Shown: positions 24,880 through 34,358, numbered from the stretch's first letter. The stretch is DNA of 64,000 nucleotides from Arcicella gelida (GCF_034931025.1 NZ_JAYGIL010000016.1:62001-126000), one strand, 5' to 3'. A program made the numbers and translations. Notes: generated by a model from the sequence alone, not told the origin.

Positions 24880-25569
24880 TTATTCAGAGACAGAGCCTTC
24901 TAACACCGCTTTATATTTCTTAGCGTTGATGGATTCAGATGACTCTGCATATTTTTCTACGATTTCTGTATAAACAGCCAACGCTTCTTTTTCTTCTTTG
25001 TTTGCTTCGTAAGCAGCAGCCAACTTCATTAAATAAGTAGGCGTAAAGAATTTATTAGCTTTGTATTCAGCTGCTTTTTTGTAATAATCAATAGCATCGC
25101 TGTATGCTTTTTTCTCTGTATAAGCATCTCCGATTAAAGAATAAGCACGAGCTTGAACCAATAAATCTGAACTACTGAAAGATTTTAATTGCTCAATTGC
25201 TGCATCGTATTTACCTTCTTTCAAGTTAGCAACACCTGCATAAAAGCTTGCTAAGTTTCCAGCATTTCCACCGAAATCTTCTGCTACTTTCGTTAATTCT
25301 TTAGCGGCTACTTTATTTGAATCTGCTTCAAATTGATAAACTGCATTGAATAATTTTGCTTGGCCTTCCTCATCTTGAGTAGTTTCATAATATTTATAGC
25401 CAAAGTAACCTAATACTACTACGACTAATACACCAGCAACACCTGCAAATAATCCTTTATTGCTATCTACAACGTGTTGTACTTTATCAAGATCGTTTCC
25501 TAACTCAGTTTTCAATCCTTCTGCACTTTCCAAAAACTCGAGGGGTGTTTTTTCGTCTTTCTTTGTCAT
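24880..25569 (-). CDS. Membrane-anchored TPR protein
   Basis: A 229-residue protein with a cytoplasmic N-terminus (about 40 residues), one transmembrane helix (LFAGVAGVLVVVVLGYFGYK) and a tetratricopeptide domain (about 75-225) that would face the periplasm. Repeats such as AKLFNAVYQFEAD, ASFYAGVANLKEGKYDAAIE and ARAYSLIGDAYTEKKAYSDA are clear. The layout resembles YfgM-type proteins of Proteobacteria, which work with the Sec translocon and periplasmic chaperones; a similar role here is inference. It has its own terminator. Confidence 0.85.
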   Translation of the reverse strand: MTKKDEKTPLEFLESAEGLKTELGNDLDKVQHVVDSNKGLFAGVAGVLVVVVLGYFGYKYYETTQDEEGQAKLFNAVYQFEADSNKVAAKELTKVAEDFGGNAGNLASFYAGVANLKEGKYDAAIEQLKSFSSSDLLVQARAYSLIGDAYTEKKAYSDAIDYYKKAAEYKANKFFTPTYLMKLAAAYEANKEEKEALAVYTEIVEKYAESSESINAKKYKAVLEGSVSE

Positions 25570-25833
25570 TGTTGGTTTTTATCTTTATTTGTTGTTGGTT
25601 ATTTGTCTTTGTATAATGGATTGATAATGAGTTTACAAAGCAAATAACTAATCATTTTTTACTAGCTTCAAAATCGGATTGCAAAATTAGGAAATCTCTT
25701 GGAACTTTAAAGGTTTTTGTTTAATCTTTTCAAGGCTAATTTCAAAACTAACTAAAATAATGGGAATTAATGAATTATTTGCCTAAGTTTTTCACGAAAA
25801 CGCTATCATTCCATTGAGTTGTGGTGTTGAAAA

Positions 25834-27111
25834 CTATTTTTGTCGAAGCCAATTTTCTGGGTTTTGTTTGTCGAATGTTTTCCAAACTTGAAAATTTAAT
25901 TCAGAAGTTCCGTCTGTATCCGAAGCTACTTCTCCAACTTTTTGTCCAGCTTGTACTCTTTGTCCGTTTCTTACCGAAACATTTGAAAGTTTACTGTAAA
26001 TGGTAAAATAGTCGCCATGCTGAATAGCAACTACCATATAAGTACCAGGAATTGAAACCACTGATTGCACTACACCATCATAAACTACTCTTACATCATT
26101 TCCTGCACTTGTCTGAATATCAATACCATTATTGTTGGTTTTTACTCCTTTTAAAACTGGATGATTATGCACACCAAAACGACTAGCAATAAAACCAGAA
26201 TTAACTGGCCAAGGCATTCTGCCACGCAAGGCTGAAAAGGAACTTGCCAATCTTGTTTCTTCAACATTCATGGCAATGGCTTGTCTGTTTGAAGTAACTT
26301 TTTTGTTATTTTGACTACGCTTATTTGCCAATAATTCACGCTCTTGCGAACGTTTAATTTCACGTTCTACAATTTTGGCTATCATTGCTTCCAAACGTTC
26401 TACTACTTTTTTATTGGCTTCTAGTTGGGCTCTTAATTTTTTCTCTTTCTGGCTTAATTCTGTTACAACTTCTGTTTGTTTGCCTTTCAATACTTGTAGG
26501 TTTTGTGTTTCTGTGATTTTTTCACGCAAAACAGCATCTTGCTCTTGTTTTTTTTGTAAAATCTTTACTTGTTCTGTCAATAATTCAGAGCGTACTTGTT
26601 GAATTAAAAGTGCTTGTTTTTCACGAGCGGAAGAGTATTGTTGAAGATATTTATAACGACGAATTAATTGATTAAAATTACTTGAAGAAAATAAAAAACT
26701 AAGCTTATTTACTTTATTACTGGTTTTTGCGGCGGTAAAAACCATTTTGGCATATTCTGCTTTCAGCTTTTCAAGGTTGCCAGAAAGTTCTCCTGTTGCT
26801 TTTTTTAGCTCTTCGGCTTCGTTTTGAAGTAATTGTTGATTCTCAGAAATAATGTCAATTTGTTTGGCTTGCTTATCAATTCTTTCGCCTAATGCGTTGA
26901 GTTTGCCTACGCTTGCTTCTTTTTTTTGTTCAGTCTTTTCAATGATTTTATTGATTTCCTGAATTTTTTGCAAGTTCTCTCGCTTTGCCGCTTCTAATTT
27001 TTTCTTTTTATCCTGAGCAGTCGATAAGTTCGGAACGAAATACAACAAAACAAGAAGCAGTCCTGAAACGAATTTCAGGGCTGCTTGATGTTGCTTGATA
27101 TGTAAATTCAA
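25834..27111 (-). CDS. EnvC-like murein hydrolase activator (degenerate M23)
   Basis: A 425-residue exported protein: signal peptide to about 32 (LLYFVPNLSTAQ), a long coiled coil from about 35 to 265 (many K/E/Q heptads), then a LytM/M23 domain (GRMPWPVNSGFIASRFGVHN onward). The zinc ligands of active M23 peptidases are largely replaced: NNNGIDI instead of HxGxD, YSKL instead of a YxHL motif, and LNFQVW instead of LHF. It therefore probably activates amidases, as EnvC does, rather than cutting peptidoglycan itself. It is the last gene of a TPR-DUF4292-EnvC cluster. Confidence 0.9.
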   Translation of the reverse strand: MNLHIKQHQAALKFVSGLLLVLLYFVPNLSTAQDKKKKLEAAKRENLQKIQEINKIIEKTEQKKEASVGKLNALGERIDKQAKQIDIISENQQLLQNEAEELKKATGELSGNLEKLKAEYAKMVFTAAKTSNKVNKLSFLFSSSNFNQLIRRYKYLQQYSSAREKQALLIQQVRSELLTEQVKILQKKQEQDAVLREKITETQNLQVLKGKQTEVVTELSQKEKKLRAQLEANKKVVERLEAMIAKIVEREIKRSQERELLANKRSQNNKKVTSNRQAIAMNVEETRLASSFSALRGRMPWPVNSGFIASRFGVHNHPVLKGVKTNNNGIDIQTSAGNDVRVVYDGVVQSVVSIPGTYMVVAIQHGDYFTIYSKLSNVSVRNGQRVQAGQKVGEVASDTDGTSELNFQVWKTFDKQNPENWLRQK

Positions 27112-27126
27112 CTTTTTGATAAAAGA

Positions 27127-27981
27127 TTAATTTTTATTTAATAGTTTTTCAGGTACTCTGAAAGGAAATTCCAACGGAGTATCTAATAATTCAACCTTGG
27201 TATGTTTAATGTTTACAAGGGTTTGATACATTTTTTGATCTTCTTTCGATTGATAATCTAAAGTAATTAAACTTGACTGTGGAAACAAAAATTGATTTAA
27301 GGTTGTGAAGTCATCAAAGTCTAAAGTTAATTTATTACTTGTATCTTCCTGAGTAAGTAGGATTTTTTTTAGCTTTTTATTTTCACCAATGTAATTATCA
27401 ATCAATACTTTGTTTTCTTGTTGTTTCAATAAGTAGTACTCATTGCTACGAGTTACTCTTGATTTATTCTTTTTGAAAGGTCGATTTCCCACCACCAAAG
27501 CTTGAAGAATATCATAATTTACATTGAAATTGAATTTTTCTGCAAAGCTCGAATAGGAATATTCCTTGTATTCGCCATGATATTTATCGTACAGTTTTAC
27601 CAAACTATCGTTGAAAAGTGCCGTAGCTACAGTAATGCCAAATGCCGAAACATTCATCCAAATTAAACTGTCTTTACGCATTCTGATATCAACAGTAAAA
27701 CTTTGATTATCTTTTGCCGATTTGTACGAAACCTTTGCTTTTGCCTTTAAATACTTGAAGTCAATTTCATCAACTTTTACTTTCTCTTCGTCTGTCGTTT
27801 CTGTAGCTACAACTTCTGGCGTAATTACAGGTTGTGTAACGAGCGAATCATTGGCAGGTTTAGATTCTGCTAATTTTAGCGAATCTATGATTTGAGTATC
27901 GGAAGTTTTACTGATATGCTGACGTTTACAAGAAGCAATAAAAAATGTAAACGCTAAAAGAATTAATGAGTAATGTTTCAT
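27127..27981 (-). CDS. DUF4292 lipoprotein
   Basis: A 284-residue lipoprotein with lipobox FIASC (Cys18) and a low-complexity linker to about residue 65. The DUF4292 domain follows, containing KAKVSYKSAKDNQSFTVDIR, LIWMNVSAFGITVATALFND and LVVGNRPF. The strand-rich pattern with a curved-sheet feel resembles LolA/LolB-type lipid-binding folds, but that is a structural guess. It lies 15 bases before the EnvC-like gene and 41 after the TPR gene, a gene order I recall as conserved in Bacteroidota, suggesting a role in envelope assembly. Confidence 0.85.
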   Translation of the reverse strand: MKHYSLILLAFTFFIASCKRQHISKTSDTQIIDSLKLAESKPANDSLVTQPVITPEVVATETTDEEKVKVDEIDFKYLKAKAKVSYKSAKDNQSFTVDIRMRKDSLIWMNVSAFGITVATALFNDSLVKLYDKYHGEYKEYSYSSFAEKFNFNVNYDILQALVVGNRPFKKNKSRVTRSNEYYLLKQQENKVLIDNYIGENKKLKKILLTQEDTSNKLTLDFDDFTTLNQFLFPQSSLITLDYQSKEDQKMYQTLVNIKHTKVELLDTPLEFPFRVPEKLLNKN

Positions 27982-28022
27982 ATTTTAAGATTATGTAATT
28001 AATAGCTTGATGATTAAAATCT

Positions 28023-29759
28023 TTATTCTATTAATTTCATTTCTGCAATTTTTTTATCGATTAAAGTACTGGTTGAACCAATGGTTTTTGCTTTTTTCCA
28101 TTGTTCTACCGCTTTTTCTTTTTCGCCTAATTGAAAAAGGACATCTCCATAATGTTCTATAATCGTGCCACTATTACTTTTATTTTGAACTATGGCTCTT
28201 TCTAAATAAATACGAGCTTTGTTGTAATCTTTCATTACATAAAGTACCCAGGCATAAGTATCCAGATAAGTACCATTTTCGGGATGTTTTTCCACAAGTC
28301 TAGCACCCATTTCTGCTGCTAATTCCATTTTTTCTTTTCTCAAGGATAGAAAATAAGTATAATTATTCAACACGTGGTCATTATTTGGGTCAACTTTTAG
28401 AGCAGCTTCGTAGGCTTCATCAGATTTTTGATACTTACTTAAACTATTATAAGTATCGCCCAAAAGTGCGTTGATGTGTTGAACCAACTCTGAACCTTCA
28501 GGCGTGAGCCGTCTAGCTTCTTCTAATGATTCTGCGGCTTTGTTATGGTTTCTTTTTTGATAATATGCCGAGCCATTCAAATACCAAAATGCGGCTTGGT
28601 TCGGAAATACTTCAATCGCTTCTTCGCTGTGAACGATGGCACTGTCGATTTGTCTTAATTTAAAATCAATATTGATGATGTTTCCCCACACTTCGTTGAT
28701 AGATTTATCTAATCTTGCCGCTTTCACATATTCATCTCTTGCTGATTTTTCATCACCTTTTTGGAAAAGTAAATCGCCATAAATCGCATGGGATTTTGGA
28801 TCTTGGGGATTGGTCTTCACCAAGATTTTTACTAAATTGAACGCAGTTTCTTTTGATTTTTCATCTTTCGCCGTGTTCATATAACCAATCAAAATACGAG
28901 CTTTCGTCGTAACATCAAGGCTAGCATCTGCAAAAGCTAATGCTAATTCACGATTACATTTTTCAATTTCCCCTTTTTCCTGATACAATTGTGCCAGCAT
29001 AATATGTGCCTGTGCATTTTCAGGATTCATTGTTAATATTTTCTCAAGATATGGAATTGCTTGGTCGTTGCGTTTGTTCGACATCAACAATTCTGCTTGG
29101 TCGATGTTATAATCAATTTCTTCGGGGTCTGAAGCAATGAGTTTTTCACCTTCTTTGATGGCTTCTTCTACCTTGCCCATTTTTACCAAAACCATTTGTT
29201 TTTGGCGAGTAATTTCTTCGTTGATACCAATGATTTTCTCTGCACGATTATACGATTTTATCGCTTCGTCTAAACGACTGTCAAAAATATAAACAGCAGC
29301 TTGTGCTACATAAAATTCAGATTTTGAAGGATTCAACGCAATTAAACTTTGGTAAATTTTGGCTGCATCACTATACTTTTGTTTTCTAACATACAAATCT
29401 GCCAACAATTCTCCATAAGTTTCGTTCTCTGCATTTTGCTGAAAAGCTTTTTCTGCATAGATAATGGCTTTGCTTTCGTCTTTTAATTTTAAATAATTGT
29501 TCGACATAGCATATAAAATACCACTATTATCGGGAACGATGGCCAAAGCTTTTTCGTAAGCTTCAATAGCTTTGTCATAATCTTCCATCATATAAAATTT
29601 CATTCCTTCCGTAAAAAACGATTCGGCTTCAAGCAATTGTGCCTGTGATGTTTCTTCTTTTTTCTTTGAAGATTCACGTTTTTGAGCATACGAAAGCTGC
29701 GCAATTACTAAAAAAGTAACGAGCAAAGAAGTAATATATCGAAGATTGAAATTCATCAT
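28023..29759 (-). CDS. Secreted TPR-repeat protein
   Basis: A 578-residue protein with a signal peptide (SLLVTFLVIAQLSYAQ) and about a dozen tetratricopeptide repeats filling residues 45-570, for example DYDKAIEAYEKALAIVPDNS, AAKIYQSLIALNPSKSEFYV and SDEAYEAALKVDPNNDHVLN. TPR arrays are protein-protein scaffolds; no catalytic domain is seen. As first gene of the TPR-DUF4292-EnvC cluster it probably acts in the periplasm or at the outer membrane. The partners are unknown. Confidence 0.9.
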   Translation of the reverse strand: MMNFNLRYITSLLVTFLVIAQLSYAQKRESSKKKEETSQAQLLEAESFFTEGMKFYMMEDYDKAIEAYEKALAIVPDNSGILYAMSNNYLKLKDESKAIIYAEKAFQQNAENETYGELLADLYVRKQKYSDAAKIYQSLIALNPSKSEFYVAQAAVYIFDSRLDEAIKSYNRAEKIIGINEEITRQKQMVLVKMGKVEEAIKEGEKLIASDPEEIDYNIDQAELLMSNKRNDQAIPYLEKILTMNPENAQAHIMLAQLYQEKGEIEKCNRELALAFADASLDVTTKARILIGYMNTAKDEKSKETAFNLVKILVKTNPQDPKSHAIYGDLLFQKGDEKSARDEYVKAARLDKSINEVWGNIINIDFKLRQIDSAIVHSEEAIEVFPNQAAFWYLNGSAYYQKRNHNKAAESLEEARRLTPEGSELVQHINALLGDTYNSLSKYQKSDEAYEAALKVDPNNDHVLNNYTYFLSLRKEKMELAAEMGARLVEKHPENGTYLDTYAWVLYVMKDYNKARIYLERAIVQNKSNSGTIIEHYGDVLFQLGEKEKAVEQWKKAKTIGSTSTLIDKKIAEMKLIE

Positions 29760-29964
29760 TAAATATGTAGCATATTGAAGAAATAAAATACTGATAATTT
29801 TTTTTGGCTATATCAGCGATTTTATTTCTTCAAAGTTAAGTAAAATCTGTTTATCCGTTGTTGAATAATATTGTATCAAGCCTAAAACGAATATATTTAT
29901 CATTAGGTATATCGAAAAGAAATACTTCTTTTTGTTTTTTCAAGAAATATAAATTGAGGATTCT

Positions 29965-30750
29965 TTATTCTTTTGGCTGAAAAGCTTGGTCAAGTAATTG
30001 TACAACTGCTTGTATTTTTTGACTATCCGAATAAGCGATTTCATATTCTGGTACTGCTGGCAAACCGCCCATGACAATACCTTCTTTTCGGTAAATCATG
30101 GCAGAATCTCTGGTTGATTTTCCTGTTAAATGAATGGCATCAACGCCAGTTTGGGCTATTGTTAGAGCATTTTTTAAGTTTACGCCACTTCCCACCATAA
30201 TTTGGATTCTGCCATTGGCTTGTTTAACTAAATTAGTAATTTCTTCGATGCCGTCGATGGCAACATTTTTTTGTCCAGAAGTTAAAATTCTAGAACAACC
30301 CGCTTCAATAATGGCTTCTAATGCTTCTGCATAATTGGGGGTCATATCAATGGCTCTGTGGAAAGTTACTTGCAAAGGTGCTGCTAGTTTTACTAATTCA
30401 GCGGTTTGTTGAATATTTACTTTGCCGTCTGTTTGTAAAATTCCTAAGACGATGCCAGCACAACCGAGTGTTTTCATTGAAAGAATATCGGCTTTCATTA
30501 CTTCAATTTCTTCGTCACTGTAGCAAAAATCTCCACCACGTGGGCGAATCATAGCGTGTACTTCTATGTTTACTTTTTGTGTAACCATTTTCACTAAACC
30601 AGCCGATGGAGTAGTGCCGCCTTCAAACATTGAACTACAAAGTTCTATTCTGTTGGCTTGGGCTTTTTCGGCTGCTACACACGATTCAAAAGAATAAGCG
30701 CATACTTCTACAAGTGGTTTTTTAGATAAAGTAAGGTTGTGGTACTTCAT
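29965..30750 (-). CDS. cutC: CutC family protein
   Basis: A 261-residue TIM-barrel protein of the CutC family, named for copper homeostasis, though the true activity is uncertain. Signature stretches are VEVCAYSFESCVAAEKAQAN, RIELCSSMFEGGTTPS, VHAMIRPRGGDFCYS, VTFHRAIDMTPN and ILTSGQK followed by IQIMVGSGVN. It is a single gene, divergent from the DUF2795 gene, and there are no other metal-handling genes nearby. Confidence 0.93.
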   Translation of the reverse strand: MKYHNLTLSKKPLVEVCAYSFESCVAAEKAQANRIELCSSMFEGGTTPSAGLVKMVTQKVNIEVHAMIRPRGGDFCYSDEEIEVMKADILSMKTLGCAGIVLGILQTDGKVNIQQTAELVKLAAPLQVTFHRAIDMTPNYAEALEAIIEAGCSRILTSGQKNVAIDGIEEITNLVKQANGRIQIMVGSGVNLKNALTIAQTGVDAIHLTGKSTRDSAMIYRKEGIVMGGLPAVPEYEIAYSDSQKIQAVVQLLDQAFQPKE

Positions 30751-31060
30751 GGTAATAAATTTAATGTTTATTTAATCTCTTAAATCAAGATTAAGTATTT
30801 TGTTGAATTTCAGGATAATAAATGATTTTGGGTACAAAATTGTAAATAATTATAGCTTTAAGTGTACTTTTTTCAAATAAATTTAGTTAATTCAACACAA
30901 GATTTTCCAGAAAAAAGTTTTTCGTAAATAAAAAACGCATACTTTTGCAATCCTGAGAAAAAAGGGAATGAAAAATGCTAAAAAGTAAGCTGGTAAGTAT
31001 CTTATTTTCAGGATTTTATTTTTTGAAATTAGTAATTAATTGTAATCAAATTCATATAAT
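30751..31060. other. Divergent intergenic region, 310 bases
   Basis: AT-rich spacer between cutC (minus) and the DUF2795 gene (plus). TACTTTTG at 30940-30947 on the plus strand matches the -7 consensus and would give a leader of about 105 bases. I see no -33 TTTG at the right distance, no ORF and no repeat. Confidence 0.5.
30940..30947 (+). promoter_or_regulatory. Probable -7 element for the DUF2795 gene
   Basis: TACTTTTG, an exact TAnnTTTG match, about 115 bases upstream of the start codon at 31061. No good -33 element is visible. Confidence 0.45.
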
Positions 31061-31282
31061 ATGTACTGGACACTTGAATTAGCATCCTACCTAGAAGATG
31101 CTCCATGGCCTGCCACGAAAGATGAACTAATCGATTTCGCTATCCGTACTGGATCGCCACTTGAAGTAGTTGAAAATTTGCAAGAATTGGAAGACGACGG
31201 TCAACCTTATGAAAGCATCGAAGAAATCTGGCCAGATTATCCTACTAAAGATGATTTCTTCTTTAACGAAGATGAATATTAG
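31061..31282 (+). CDS. DUF2795 small acidic protein
   Basis: A 73-residue acidic cytoplasmic protein: WTLELASYLEDAPWPATKDE, then FAIRTGSPLEVVENLQELED and an acidic tail DDFFFNEDEY. DUF2795 proteins of this size are common in Bacteroidota and have no established function. The gene has its own -7 promoter element and its own terminator, so it is a monocistronic unit, which suggests strong expression. Confidence 0.85.
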   Translation: MYWTLELASYLEDAPWPATKDELIDFAIRTGSPLEVVENLQELEDDGQPYESIEEIWPDYPTKDDFFFNEDEY

Positions 31283-31306
31283 CATTGGATATTAAAATGT
31301 ATCACG

Positions 31307-31336
31307 AAGTGCCACCTGTTGAGGGTGGCACTTTTT
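31307..31336 (+). terminator. Terminator of the DUF2795 gene
   Basis: Perfect ten-base arms AAGTGCCACC and GGTGGCACTT are followed by a short T-run. It starts 25 bases after the stop codon. Confidence 0.85.
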
Positions 31337-31380
31337 GTTGATACCTAATTTCATTTCACCATTCATAACTGAATATTAAC

Positions 31381-32838
31381 ATGAATAATATTAAAGTTAA
31401 ACTCGTTGCTCAATTCCAACCAGACCATAAAGCGATTATTTTGCCAATACTTCAATCCGAAGAAATACTGGATGAATTAGCACAAATTGCTGAAATGTTT
31501 GGAGTTGATGCTCTTTTACTTCAAGCTGATTTTAAGGCGGATTTGAAGGAAATACATTCATTCTATTCGTCTCAGAACCAAAAAGTTATTTTGTTGGGTT
31601 TGGGCAAAAAAGCTAATTCTTCAGAAGTTATTCGTGCTTTCAGAACTTTGATTCATCAACACAAAAGCAAATTACCGAACGAAATAACGATTGATGCACG
31701 AAAGCTTCCTGAAACTTGGATTGAGTTTATCGTAAACGGATGTTTTTTGGGTACTTATGATTTACGTTTGTATAAAACTGATGAAAAAGCAAGTATTCCA
31801 CTTTTGGGAAATGATGGTGCTTTGAATATTCTTGCTGAATCGGAAAATGCAGTAGCTTTCATTGAAAAAGGAAAAGCCATTGCCGAAACCCAAATGCAGA
31901 TTTTTGATTTGATGAATGCTCCAGCAAACAAAAAATCTCCACATACTTTAGCAAAATGGGCTGTGGCTTCTGGCGAAAAGTACAATTATTCGGTAAAAGT
32001 TTTGGAAAAACAACAGTTGAATAGCCAGAAATTGAATGCACTTTTGGCTGTTGGACAAGGTAGCGAACATGCTCCGATGTTGATTATTATGGAATATCGT
32101 TCGCCCAAAGCTAAACAAACTGTTGGCTTGGTTGGTAAAGGAGTAACTTTTGATACGGGTGGTATTTCGATAAAATCTTCTACGAACATGCACTTGATGA
32201 AGTCGGATATGGGCGGAGCTGCCGCTGTTTTTGGTGCGATTGAATTAGCCGCAAAACTTGAATTGCCTGTACATTTAGTTGGAATTGTGCCTGCTTGCGA
32301 AAATGCTGTAGATGGAAAATCATTCAAGCCAAGTGATGTAATTAATTCTTATTCAGGAAAAACGATAGAAATTATTGATACTGATGCTGAAGGAAGGTTG
32401 ATTTTAGCTGATGGATTAAGTTACTTGACTCGCAATTTCAAGGTTGATACCATCATTGATTTAGCCACTTTAACAGGAAGTTGTGTGGCTACTTTGGGCT
32501 ATCATGCCGCAGGAATGTTTACCAATAATGATGAATTGGCTGATACTTTAACCGAAGCTGCAAACCAAACTGGTGAACGACTTTGGCGTTTACCTTTGTG
32601 GGATGTCTATAAAGAAGATATTTCGTCGGATATTGCTGATGTGCGTAATTACTCTGGCAAACCAATGGCTGGTGCTATTTCTGCGGCAAAATTTTTAGAA
32701 GTATTTACAGATAACCACCCCAATTGGGCTCATTTGGATATTGCAGGAACAGCCTTTGGCGATACAGATTTTGCGTCACAAAGAGCTGGGACGGCTTTTG
32801 GAGTAAGGTTGTTGGTTGATTTTTTAATGAAAATATAG
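31381..32838 (+). CDS. Leucyl aminopeptidase, M17 family
   Basis: A cytoplasmic hexameric dizinc aminopeptidase of 485 residues that removes N-terminal residues from peptides. The C-terminal catalytic domain (about 165-485) has VGLVGKGVTFDTGGISIK, MHLMKSDMGGAAA and DTDAEGRLILADGLSY, which supply the metal-binding Lys, Asp and Glu residues. The family signature NTDAEGRL is DTDAEGRL here. The N-terminal domain is typical but diverged. The gene lies after a terminator and is followed by the ATP-grasp gene 77 bases downstream. Confidence 0.95.
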   Translation: MNNIKVKLVAQFQPDHKAIILPILQSEEILDELAQIAEMFGVDALLLQADFKADLKEIHSFYSSQNQKVILLGLGKKANSSEVIRAFRTLIHQHKSKLPNEITIDARKLPETWIEFIVNGCFLGTYDLRLYKTDEKASIPLLGNDGALNILAESENAVAFIEKGKAIAETQMQIFDLMNAPANKKSPHTLAKWAVASGEKYNYSVKVLEKQQLNSQKLNALLAVGQGSEHAPMLIIMEYRSPKAKQTVGLVGKGVTFDTGGISIKSSTNMHLMKSDMGGAAAVFGAIELAAKLELPVHLVGIVPACENAVDGKSFKPSDVINSYSGKTIEIIDTDAEGRLILADGLSYLTRNFKVDTIIDLATLTGSCVATLGYHAAGMFTNNDELADTLTEAANQTGERLWRLPLWDVYKEDISSDIADVRNYSGKPMAGAISAAKFLEVFTDNHPNWAHLDIAGTAFGDTDFASQRAGTAFGVRLLVDFLMKI

Positions 32839-32915
32839 TGCATGGTTTCTTGGCTTAATCCTTAGATTTTATTAATTTTAGTTAATTCCGAAATCTATTT
32901 AAATCCTAAAAAACT

Positions 32916-34130
32916 ATGTCTTCAACGCTTTCTTTTCTTTGTATTTCAACTTATTTTAAAGGGAATGAGTTTTTGAGAGCCTGCAAGCAAGCAGGAAATA
33001 AGGTGTATTTACTGACCAATAAAAAGCTAGAGTATAAACCTTGGGTAAGAGAATTTATTGATGAAATATTTTATGTAGAAGAAAAAGCGGATGGTTCTAT
33101 TGATATGAATGAAATTATTTTAGGTTTAGCCTATATGATGCGTTCAAGGAAAGTTGATAGAATTGTAGCTTTGGATGATTTTGATGTTGAAAAAGCAGCT
33201 CATCTTCGTGAACATTTTCGAATTCCGGGAATGGGGCAAACTACAGGGAGACATTTTAGAGATAAATTGGCAATGCGAATGAAAGCTCAAGAAGCTGGAA
33301 TAAAAGTACCAATGTTTTCCAGCTTGTTTAACGATAATGACATCTTTGAATTTACCCAAAAAGTACAATATCCTTGTGTTGTTAAACCTCGTTCGGAAGC
33401 TTCCGCAACGGGTATTCGGAAAGTATATAATTCGGGGCAATTGTGGGAAGTAGTTCATTATTTGGGTGACCGCCGACACGAATATTTGGTAGAACAATTT
33501 AAACCGGGCGATGTTTTTCATGTTGATTCACTTTCATTAAATGGTGAATTTATATTTTCTCGCTCAAGTCAATATTTATCAACACCGATGGAAGTAGCAC
33601 ATGGCGGTGGCATTTTTCGCTCTGTGACAGTTCCTATCGGTTCTGCTCTTGATGTTGAACTTCAAGAAGTAAATGCACAAGTAATGAAAGCTTTTGGCAT
33701 GAATTACTCTGCCACACATTCTGAATTCATCAAAGACCATGAAACGGGCGAAATAATTTTTTTAGAAACGGCATCCAGAGTAGGAGGGGCAAATTTAGCT
33801 GAAATGGTTGAAGCTTCTTCTGGAATTAATTTGTGGAGAGAATGGGCAAATATAGAAACGGCTGTTGCGAAAAATGAAGAGTATGTTTTGCCAACTTTTG
33901 AAAATCTTTACTCAGGCATTATTATTTCTTTAACTAGACAACAATACCCAAATTTAGCCGATTTTGATGTGCCAGAAATTTGTTGGCGAATGAATGAAGA
34001 ATATCATATTGGAATGGTTGTTAAATCTGAAAGTCGTGAAAGAGTGATTGAGATTTTAGATGATTTCGCTCAAAAAATTTATCAAAATTTTCATGCTTCG
34101 GCTCCTGTTCCCAATAGACCAGCACATTAG
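32916..34130 (+). CDS. ATP-grasp domain ligase, substrate unknown
   Basis: A 404-residue protein with an ATP-grasp fold. The N-terminal pre-ATP domain (about 1-105) includes NKVYLLTNKKLEYKPWVREF and DRIVALDDFDVEKAA. The ATP-grasp core includes CVVKPRSEASATGIRKVYNS, YLVEQFKPGDVFHVDS, THSEFIKDHETGEIIFLETA and SRVGGANL. These enzymes join a carboxylate to an amine or thiol through an acyl phosphate. It resembles carboxylate-amine ligases of the carnosine synthase/BL00235 type. No biosynthetic partner is adjacent, so the product cannot be inferred. Confidence 0.85.
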   Translation: MSSTLSFLCISTYFKGNEFLRACKQAGNKVYLLTNKKLEYKPWVREFIDEIFYVEEKADGSIDMNEIILGLAYMMRSRKVDRIVALDDFDVEKAAHLREHFRIPGMGQTTGRHFRDKLAMRMKAQEAGIKVPMFSSLFNDNDIFEFTQKVQYPCVVKPRSEASATGIRKVYNSGQLWEVVHYLGDRRHEYLVEQFKPGDVFHVDSLSLNGEFIFSRSSQYLSTPMEVAHGGGIFRSVTVPIGSALDVELQEVNAQVMKAFGMNYSATHSEFIKDHETGEIIFLETASRVGGANLAEMVEASSGINLWREWANIETAVAKNEEYVLPTFENLYSGIIISLTRQQYPNLADFDVPEICWRMNEEYHIGMVVKSESRERVIEILDDFAQKIYQNFHASAPVPNRPAH

Positions 34131-34160
34131 AAAACATGAGTTATCTCGAATTTTAAAATC

Positions 34161-34200
34161 ATAAAAAAGTGGTCAAGACTAATTTTGACCACTTTTTTAT
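34161..34200. terminator. Bidirectional terminator between convergent genes
   Basis: Perfect 16-base arms ATAAAAAAGTGGTCAA and TTGACCACTTTTTTAT surround an eight-base loop. A- and T-tracts on both sides would terminate the ATP-grasp transcript (plus) and possibly the lipoprotein transcript (minus). Confidence 0.85.
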
Positions 34201-34210
34201 GATTGATAGA

Positions 34211-34292
34211 CAACGAATTCCTACTGTTTGAGCGGAGCGAGTTTAGGAATTCTTGATTTTTTTGTTACTTTTTGTATCAAGACAAAAAGTAA
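34211..34292. repeat. Double-hairpin intergenic element
   Basis: The first hairpin is GAATTCCTA (34215-34223) with TAGGAATTC (34244-34252), separated by a loop containing GTTTGAGCGGAGCGAG. The second is TTACTTTTTGT (34265-34275) with ACAAAAAGTAA (34282-34292). Similar pairs of sequence occur between genes in other Bacteroidota as I recall, so this looks like one copy of a dispersed non-coding repeat. Confidence 0.5.
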
Positions 34293-34358
34293 GGACGAGA
34301 ATAATCTCCAAAACTCATAAATTCCCTATTCCAAAAGAAAATTAGGGATGACTCATGT

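Noticed and set aside
31755..32327. Several minus-strand open frames across the aminopeptidase
   Set aside because: They are shadows of the conserved M17 coding sequence.
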